The position numbers and the translations under genes were made by a program. The notes below the pieces were generated by a model, which saw nothing but the letters and a program-made list of their open reading frames with translations, was not told the origin of the DNA and did no database searches. Source: VRUE01 sp035554595 (lineage in GTDB: Bacteria; Actinomycetota; Thermoleophilia; Solirubrobacterales; 70-9). Taken from it: 16,314 nucleotides of DNA. This document shows positions 12,160 to 16,314 of the stretch, piece by piece; position 1 is the first letter of the stretch; every line of letters begins with the position of its first letter. The stretch covers positions 1 through 16,314 of the forward strand of contig DATMIH010000158.1 of assembly GCA_035554595.1 (NCBI GenBank), in the 5' to 3' direction.

Positions 12160-13286
12160 CCGCCCTCCAGGCACGGCATCGAGACGACGAAGCTGCTGCC
12201 CTGGCCGACCACCGAGTCGACCGTGATCTCGCCGCCGTTGGCCTCGACGAAGCCCTTGGCGATCGCCAGGCCCAGCCCGGCCCCACCGCCGCTGCCACCC
12301 TCGCCGTGCTGGAACGGCTCGAAGATCCGCTGCCGCTCGTTCTCGGGGATTCCGGGGCCCTGGTCAACCACGCGTACGGCGATCTTGTCAACAAGAAGCA
12401 TCGATTTGACCAGCACCGGCTTGCCGCCCCCGTGGCGAACCGCGTTTTCGAGCAGGTTGGCGAATGCCCGCTCGAGCTGAGCGGCATCGGCGTCGACGAG
12501 CGGCAGCTCGCGGTCGACCGCGAGCCGCACCACGTCGGGGCGGCCGATCGCCGCCCAGGCGGCATCGAGCACCTCGGCGAGGTCGACCGGCTCACTGTGC
12601 GGCGGCGCCTTTCCCGCCTCCAGCCGCGACATGTCGAGCAGGTTCTCGACCAAGCGCGAGAGTCGCCCTCCCTCGGAGACCACCGCCGCGCTCAGTTCCT
12701 CCCGCTCCTCGCTGGTCGTGCTCGGCGAGCCGAGCGCTGCGCCGCCAGCGATGATCGAGGTCAGCGGGGTGCGCAGGTCATGTGAGATCGAGCGCAGCAA
12801 GGCCGTCTTCAGCTCATCGCTGCGTCGCAGCGCCTCGGCCTCGACCATCTCGGCCTGCATCCGGTCACGCTCCTCGGCAAGGGCCGCCAGCTTGGCCAAC
12901 GCCCGGTCGGCCTGCTCGCGCCGGCGCTCGGCCTCGAGCGCTTGGGCCCGCGCCAGGCCGGCGACGGTGCTGCTGACCGCGGCGACGATGACGAAGGCGA
13001 GCAACGCGATCCAGTTCTCTTCATCGGCGATCGTCAACCGGTGCAGCGGCGGCAGCTGGAAGTAGTTGAAGGCGACGGCGCTGACGACCGAGGCAAGCAG
13101 TCCCAGGCGCAGCCCCCAGACAATCGAGATCAAGAGGATCGCAGGCAGGTAGACGACGCCCAGCGAGACGACCGGCGCGACCGACTTCAGCGGGTAGACG
13201 AGGAGCGTGCCGGCGACGACCGCGGCGAGCGTTGCCAGCAGCCCCAGCCAGGCGGGAGGCGGTTCGCTGCTCAGCCGGATTTTCAC
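12156..13286 (-). CDS. kdpD: KdpD-type sensor histidine kinase lacking the N-terminal KdpD/USP domains
   Basis: A 376-residue membrane kinase matching the C-terminal half of KdpD. Four hydrophobic segments (about 12-32, 38-57, 59-78, 91-112) form the DUF4118-type membrane domain, with the loop FNYFQLPPLHRLTI. A helical linker follows (about 112-160), without the GAF region found in E. coli KdpD. The kinase core has His169 in SISHDLRTPLTS, N-box NLLENAVRHGGG, DQGPGIP (308-314), FEPF and GAGLGLAI (335-342). The start is GTG, directly after the PBP stop (TGA then GTG), suggesting co-transcription. The missing Walker-A/USP part is encoded separately at 4103-5227. A patch at 12361-12412 has atypical AT-rich codons. 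Confidence 0.92.
   Translation of the reverse strand: MKIRLSSEPPPAWLGLLATLAAVVAGTLLVYPLKSVAPVVSLGVVYLPAILLISIVWGLRLGLLASVVSAVAFNYFQLPPLHRLTIADEENWIALLAFVIVAAVSSTVAGLARAQALEAERRREQADRALAKLAALAEERDRMQAEMVEAEALRRSDELKTALLRSISHDLRTPLTSIIAGGAALGSPSTTSEEREELSAAVVSEGGRLSRLVENLLDMSRLEAGKAPPHSEPVDLAEVLDAAWAAIGRPDVVRLAVDRELPLVDADAAQLERAFANLLENAVRHGGGKPVLVKSMLLVDKIAVRVVDQGPGIPENERQRIFEPFQHGEGGSGGGAGLGLAIAKGFVEANGGEITVDSVVGQGSSFVVSMPCLEGG
12361..12412. repeat. AT-richer patch with inverted repeats inside the kinase gene
   Basis: TGGTCAA (12361-12367) and TTGACCA (12406-12412) form a perfect inverted repeat enclosing CTTGTCAACAAG (12384-12395, arms CTTGT/ACAAG). Codons here (AAA, CTT, CTT, GTT, GTA) differ from the surrounding GC-ending usage. 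The protein length is not changed relative to similar kinases as far as I can judge, so an insertion is not shown. Confidence 0.35.
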
Positions 13287-15428
13287 TCAGCCGGGACTGA
13301 TGCCGCCGCCGGCCGGCGGCGGTGCGGCTGGCGTCGGAGCCGGTTCTGGTGCGGCTTCCGGAGCGGCTTCGGCTTCGCCTTCAGCAGCGGCCCCTCCCCC
13401 TTCTTCCTTGCCTTCCTTGGCTTCCTTGGAAGATTCTTCGCTCGATTCTTCTTCTTCGTATTCGTTGTATTCGGATTCGCCCGAGGAGCTGTAAGAGCCC
13501 GAGGTGTGGCCGCTGTCGAGTCCCGCGAGTTCGGGCAGGGTCGATGGTTCGGGGAATTCGGGACAGTCGCCGGCCACCGCCGATTCCATGAAGGAGCGCC
13601 AGATCGGCCCGGCCGTCGGGCCGCCGAAGCCGGTTGCTTCGCGCGACTGCGGGTGGCCAACCCAGACGGCGGTCGAGTAGAGCGGCGTGAAGCCGACGAA
13701 CCAGGCGTCGGAGAGGTCCTCCGAAGTACCTGTCTTGCCGGCCTCGGAGCCGCAGCCCATGTAGGTGTAGCCGGCGCCGGTGCCCTGGGTGATCACGCCC
13801 TCGAGGATCTTGGTCACGTCGTAGGCCTGCCCCTCGGTCAGCACCCGTTCCCCCGAGTCGGGGTCGGTTTCCTCGACCTTGCCATTGGGGAATTCGACCC
13901 GGCTGATCGCGGTCGGGTCGTGGTGGATGCCGCCGCTGGCGAGGGTCGCGTAGCCGTCGGCCTGTTCGAGCGGCGTGACGCCGATCGCGAGACCGCCGAT
14001 CGCCTCTGCCGGCACCGATTCCAGCGGCGCTTCGATGCCCATTTCGTGTGCGGTCTTGGTGACTTCTTCGGGGCCGACGTCGAGGTCGAGCTGGGCAAAG
14101 ATCACGTTGACCGAGTCCCAGGTCGCTTCTTCGAGCGACATCGTGCCGCCGCCGGGCTCGGCGTTGTTGACCGTCCAGGTTCCGCCTCCCGGCGTTTCGA
14201 GGGTCATCGGCGAGGTGCCGCTGTAGTAAGTGCTGGCGGGGTCAATCCCCTGCTTGACCGCCGTGGTCAGCACGTAGGTCTTGAACGAGGAACCGGGCTG
14301 GCGATGAGCCTGCCAGGCGTAGTTGAATTCGCTTTCGCTGTCATAGCCTTCGGTCGAGGCGAGGGCGACGATTTCGCCCGTCTTGGGATTGACCGAGGCG
14401 AGCCCCGCAGCCGGCCCACCTTCCGGGTAACAGACGCTGCACGAGTCGACCGCTTCCTGCGCCCGTTCCTGTAGTTCGGGGTCGATCGTCGTGTAGGCCT
14501 TGAGGCCGCCCTTGCGCACGGTGTTGATCCCGTACTTGTCGATCAGCTCCTGCTGCACGAGGTCGAAGAGGAAGGGGTCGCGGATCACCCGGTACTTGTG
14601 GCCGGGGCTGAGGCCGAGGCCGCTGTGCAGGACTTCGCGGTATTCAGCGCCGTCGATGTCGCCCTGCTCGTGCATCGCGGACAGCACCTCGTTGCGGCGC
14701 TGCAGCGCCGCGTGCGGGTCGAGGAAGGGGTTGTATTCGGAGGGGGCCTGCGGCAGCCCGGCAATCAGCGCCGATTCGTTCAGGCCGAGTTCGGAGGCCG
14801 GCTTGCCGAAGTAGGTCTGGGCCGCCGCCTCGACCCCGACCGCGGTCTCGCCTTCGACCGTGCCGTAGGGGGCCGTGTTGAGATAAGCGGTGAGGATCCA
14901 TTCCTTAGTGTGAGCGTCCTCCATCTCGTAGGCGAGGTGCGCTTCGATCAGCTTTCGTTTCAGCGTCTCCTGCGGGTTCTGGATGTAGAGGTTGCGGACC
15001 AACTGCTGGGTAATCGTCGAGGCGCCCTGCACCGGCTTGCCGCCGGCCAGCAGATCCTTCCAAGCGGCGCGGGCGATCCCGGCCGGGTCGAGGGCGCCAT
15101 GGTTGAAGAAGTTCTTGTCCTCGATCGCAACCGTGGCGTCGCGCAGGGTCCGCGGCATCGTCCGGCCGGGCACGGGCTGGCGGATGTTTTCGGCCTGGAT
15201 GAAGCCGATCAGGCTGCCATCGGCGGCGTAGATCGCCGAGGAGCGGCCCTTCTGCACCGGCTTCAGACTGGAAAGTGGCGGCGCCGACTCATAGGTGCTG
15301 ACCGCCCAGCTTCCGGCCACGCCTCCCGCGACCACGGTCACGGCGAGCAGGACCCCTAGCGGGACCGTCACCTTTTTCCACCTCGAGGTATGGGACTTGC
15401 GCCTGCGCAGGCGCGTTCGGCGAGCCAT
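13287..15428 (-). CDS. Bifunctional class A penicillin-binding protein (PBP1-type)
   Basis: Builds and cross-links peptidoglycan at the outer face of the membrane, 713 residues. A short basic cytoplasmic tail leads to one helix (about 20-44). The glycosyltransferase (GT51) domain has catalytic Glu103 in EDKNFFNHGA, GASTITQQLVRN (135-146) and a downstream RKLIEAHLAYEME block. The transpeptidase domain has SSFK (380-383), SVN (439-441) and KTGT (565-568). The tail from about 640 is low-complexity, first Ser/Glu (nearly all GAA codons), then Ala/Pro/Glu, ending PPPAGGG-ISPG. I chose ATG 15428 since it lies 10 bases after a TACAAT -10 box; ATG 15470 would begin upstream of that promoter and overlap the divergent gene. 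The kinase gene follows with no gap. Confidence 0.95.
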   Translation of the reverse strand: MARRTRLRRRKSHTSRWKKVTVPLGVLLAVTVVAGGVAGSWAVSTYESAPPLSSLKPVQKGRSSAIYAADGSLIGFIQAENIRQPVPGRTMPRTLRDATVAIEDKNFFNHGALDPAGIARAAWKDLLAGGKPVQGASTITQQLVRNLYIQNPQETLKRKLIEAHLAYEMEDAHTKEWILTAYLNTAPYGTVEGETAVGVEAAAQTYFGKPASELGLNESALIAGLPQAPSEYNPFLDPHAALQRRNEVLSAMHEQGDIDGAEYREVLHSGLGLSPGHKYRVIRDPFLFDLVQQELIDKYGINTVRKGGLKAYTTIDPELQERAQEAVDSCSVCYPEGGPAAGLASVNPKTGEIVALASTEGYDSESEFNYAWQAHRQPGSSFKTYVLTTAVKQGIDPASTYYSGTSPMTLETPGGGTWTVNNAEPGGGTMSLEEATWDSVNVIFAQLDLDVGPEEVTKTAHEMGIEAPLESVPAEAIGGLAIGVTPLEQADGYATLASGGIHHDPTAISRVEFPNGKVEETDPDSGERVLTEGQAYDVTKILEGVITQGTGAGYTYMGCGSEAGKTGTSEDLSDAWFVGFTPLYSTAVWVGHPQSREATGFGGPTAGPIWRSFMESAVAGDCPEFPEPSTLPELAGLDSGHTSGSYSSSGESEYNEYEEEESSEESSKEAKEGKEEGGGAAAEGEAEAAPEAAPEPAPTPAAPPPAGGGISPG

Positions 15429-15438
15429 TCGGCTGCAA

Positions 15439-15465
15439 ATTGTAGGGAGGACGCTAGGCTGGCAA
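15439..15465 (-). promoter_or_regulatory. Candidate promoter for the PBP gene
   Basis: On the minus strand TACAAT (15444-15439) is five of six to consensus, with TTGCCA (15465-15460) 15 bases upstream, a short spacer. Transcription would begin about four bases before ATG 15428, a near-leaderless message. In the same 41-bp divergent gap a plus-strand TAGGCT (15455-15460) lies 9 bases before the glyoxalase ATG. Confidence 0.45.
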
Positions 15466-15469
15466 GCCA

Positions 15470-15847
15470 ATGTCGCGCTTCTTGCACACCTGCTACCGAA
15501 TCGGCGAGATCGACCGCTCGGTCGCCTTCTACGAGAAGATCGGCTTCGAAGAGACCGGCCGGATGCCGATCGGCGACGAGGCGATCAACGTCTTCATGAA
15601 CATCCCCGGCGAGGACCCCGTCCTCGAGCTGACCTACAACCACGGCGTCAGCGGCTACGAGCACGGCACCGGCTACAACCACATCGCCCTCGCCGTCGAC
15701 GATCTCGACGCCACCCTCGAGACCCTCGCCGCCGACGGCATCGAGCCCGAAAAACCGCCCTACCGCCCCGGCGGCCGCACCGAGGGCCACCGCATCGCCT
15801 TCCTCCGCGACCCCGATGGCTACCGCATCGAGCTGATCGGCCAGTAG
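15470..15847 (+). CDS. Glyoxalase I (lactoylglutathione lyase family)
   Basis: A 125-residue VOC-fold metalloenzyme of the type that isomerises the methylglyoxal-thiol hemithioacetal. The four metal ligands of E. coli GloA have counterparts at the expected spacing: His6 (FLHTCYRI), Glu53 (VLELTYN), His71 (YNHIALAVDD) and Glu121 (GYRIELIG). The length is close to the E. coli enzyme (135). Actinomycetes generally use mycothiol rather than glutathione, so the thiol co-substrate may differ; VOC proteins also include epimerases and dioxygenases, but the ligand set and NHG/RxxFLRDPDGY blocks favour glyoxalase I. No ribosome site sits at normal distance, which suits a leaderless start. It is divergent from the PBP gene and followed 16 bases later by a small membrane protein. 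Confidence 0.88.
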   Translation: MSRFLHTCYRIGEIDRSVAFYEKIGFEETGRMPIGDEAINVFMNIPGEDPVLELTYNHGVSGYEHGTGYNHIALAVDDLDATLETLAADGIEPEKPPYRPGGRTEGHRIAFLRDPDGYRIELIGQ

Positions 15848-15863
15848 CGAAGGCCGGCGAGTC

Positions 15864-16199
15864 GTGAGCGACCTCGGCGCGATAACCATCGGATTCGTCC
15901 TCGGCCTCGCGATAGTGGCCGCGGTCCTGCTCAGAAACGAAGATGAGGTCAGGAGGGCCTGGCGGCGTCGGCGCGGGATTGTCGAGCCCGCTGAGCCCGT
16001 GGGACCCGCCGCAGACCTCAAACCCAGTGCAACTCCCATTCGGCGCGGAATCGTTGTGGGTATGGGGCTGATCGCAGTCGCCTACATCAGCCTCGCAGTC
16101 GCTTCTGACGACATCATCCACATCATTCTCGCTGCGGCCTATTCGCTGATCTTCGGGATCTACCTATTGAAGTACCCGCGGTCGCAAAGCACTACTTGA
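15864..16199 (+). CDS. Small hypothetical membrane protein
   Basis: A 111-residue protein that I do not recognise. It starts with GTG at 15864, 16 bases after the glyoxalase stop. Three hydrophobic segments are visible: about 5-23, 62-80 and 84-103. The first is followed by a charged stretch with a basic cluster (RRAWRRRRG) and a Pro/Ala-rich linker (40-57), suggesting that this loop is cytoplasmic. The end is polar (KYPRSQSTT). Codon use is less GC-biased than in the glyoxalase gene. Co-transcription with the glyoxalase gene is likely from spacing; no functional link can be claimed. Confidence 0.65.
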   Translation: MSDLGAITIGFVLGLAIVAAVLLRNEDEVRRAWRRRRGIVEPAEPVGPAADLKPSATPIRRGIVVGMGLIAVAYISLAVASDDIIHIILAAAYSLIFGIYLLKYPRSQSTT

Positions 16200-16263
16200 T
16201 CGCGCCACACTTCCTTGACATTCAGCGCACCATGGGCGGGTTCGGCCGTCCTACCGTCGCCGA

Positions 16264-16314
16264 ATGTCGTGGCCACCGAGAGTCGGGGAACCTCTGCCGA
16301 GGGCGCGCGAGGCG
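16264..16314 (+). CDS. Possible start of a further gene (partial, runs off window)
   Basis: An ATG at 16264 opens a frame that stays open for 17 codons to the window end (MSWPPRVGEPLPRAREA). TACCGT (16252-16257), six bases before the ATG, fits the -10 of a leaderless actinomycete transcript. A TTGACA occurs at 16215-16220 but is too far from it. The region 16200-16263 also has short inverted repeats (GACATTC 16217-16223 / GAATGTC 16262-16268). The frame is too short to judge with confidence. Confidence 0.3.
   Translation, partial: MSWPPRVGEPLPRAREA

Noticed and set aside
10909..12480. A plus-strand open frame of 523 codons across the regulator gap, kdpE and the kinase gene
   Set aside because: It crosses two well-supported minus-strand genes and shows no domain; it is an effect of high GC content.
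12942..14474. A plus-strand open frame of 510 codons opposite the kinase and PBP genes
   Set aside because: It lies antisense to genes with full catalytic motifs and has low-complexity Arg/Asp/Gly composition.
15429..15470. Upstream ATG (15470) for the PBP gene
   Set aside because: It would place the start ahead of the TACAAT promoter box and within the divergent glyoxalase start; the extra residues (ACQPSVLPTICS) look unlike a PBP tail.
1..16314. CRISPR array, tRNA, rRNA, transposase or integrase
   Set aside because: No regularly spaced repeats, no cloverleaf with a T-loop, no rRNA-like sequence and no recombinase motifs were seen on either strand.

Overview
This is a high-GC window in which nearly every gene lies on the minus strand and runs in tight, translationally coupled operons. 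Gene content (Sec lipoprotein, ArsR-like winged-helix regulators, TANNNT-type -10 boxes close to start codons) and base composition suggest an actinomycete. My best guess is the Thermoleophilia/Solirubrobacterales side of Actinomycetota; that placement is inference and no rRNA is present to test it.

Layout by coordinate. (1) 1-3385, minus: a sulfate/thiosulfate ABC importer, cysP-cysT-cysW-cysA, with cysA cut by the window edge. (2) 3513-5300: a two-gene cassette, a free-standing KdpD N-terminal sensor protein followed by a membrane-anchored universal stress protein, with two near-identical ~48-nt palindromes at its ends. (3) 5311-9999, minus: the Kdp high-affinity potassium pump in the order small membrane ORF - kdpF - kdpA - kdpC - kdpB (C before B), with a 49-nt palindromic insert inside kdpC. 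(4) 10075-11148, minus: two winged-helix ArsR-like regulators, each with palindromic operator candidates upstream. (5) 11149-11478: a 330-bp gap holding a possible plus-strand mini-transcription unit (promoter, strong ribosome binding site, 19-codon ORF, stem-loop). (6) 11479-15428, minus: bifunctional penicillin-binding protein, then a short KdpD-like histidine kinase (membrane and kinase domains only), then KdpE. (7) 15470 to the end, plus: a glyoxalase I, a small membrane protein, and perhaps the start of another gene.

How it fits together: regions 2-6 read as one potassium/turgor module. The Kdp sensor is split into two genes more than 7 kb apart: the Walker-A/USP half (4103-5227) travels with a USP protein downstream of the pump, and the transmembrane/kinase half (12156-13286) sits with kdpE directly behind a cell-wall synthase gene. 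Two extra one-component regulators lie between them. The most notable structural observations are the in-frame palindromic insert in kdpC, the covarying pair of palindromes around the kdpD-N/usp cassette, and the small plus-strand unit beside kdpE.
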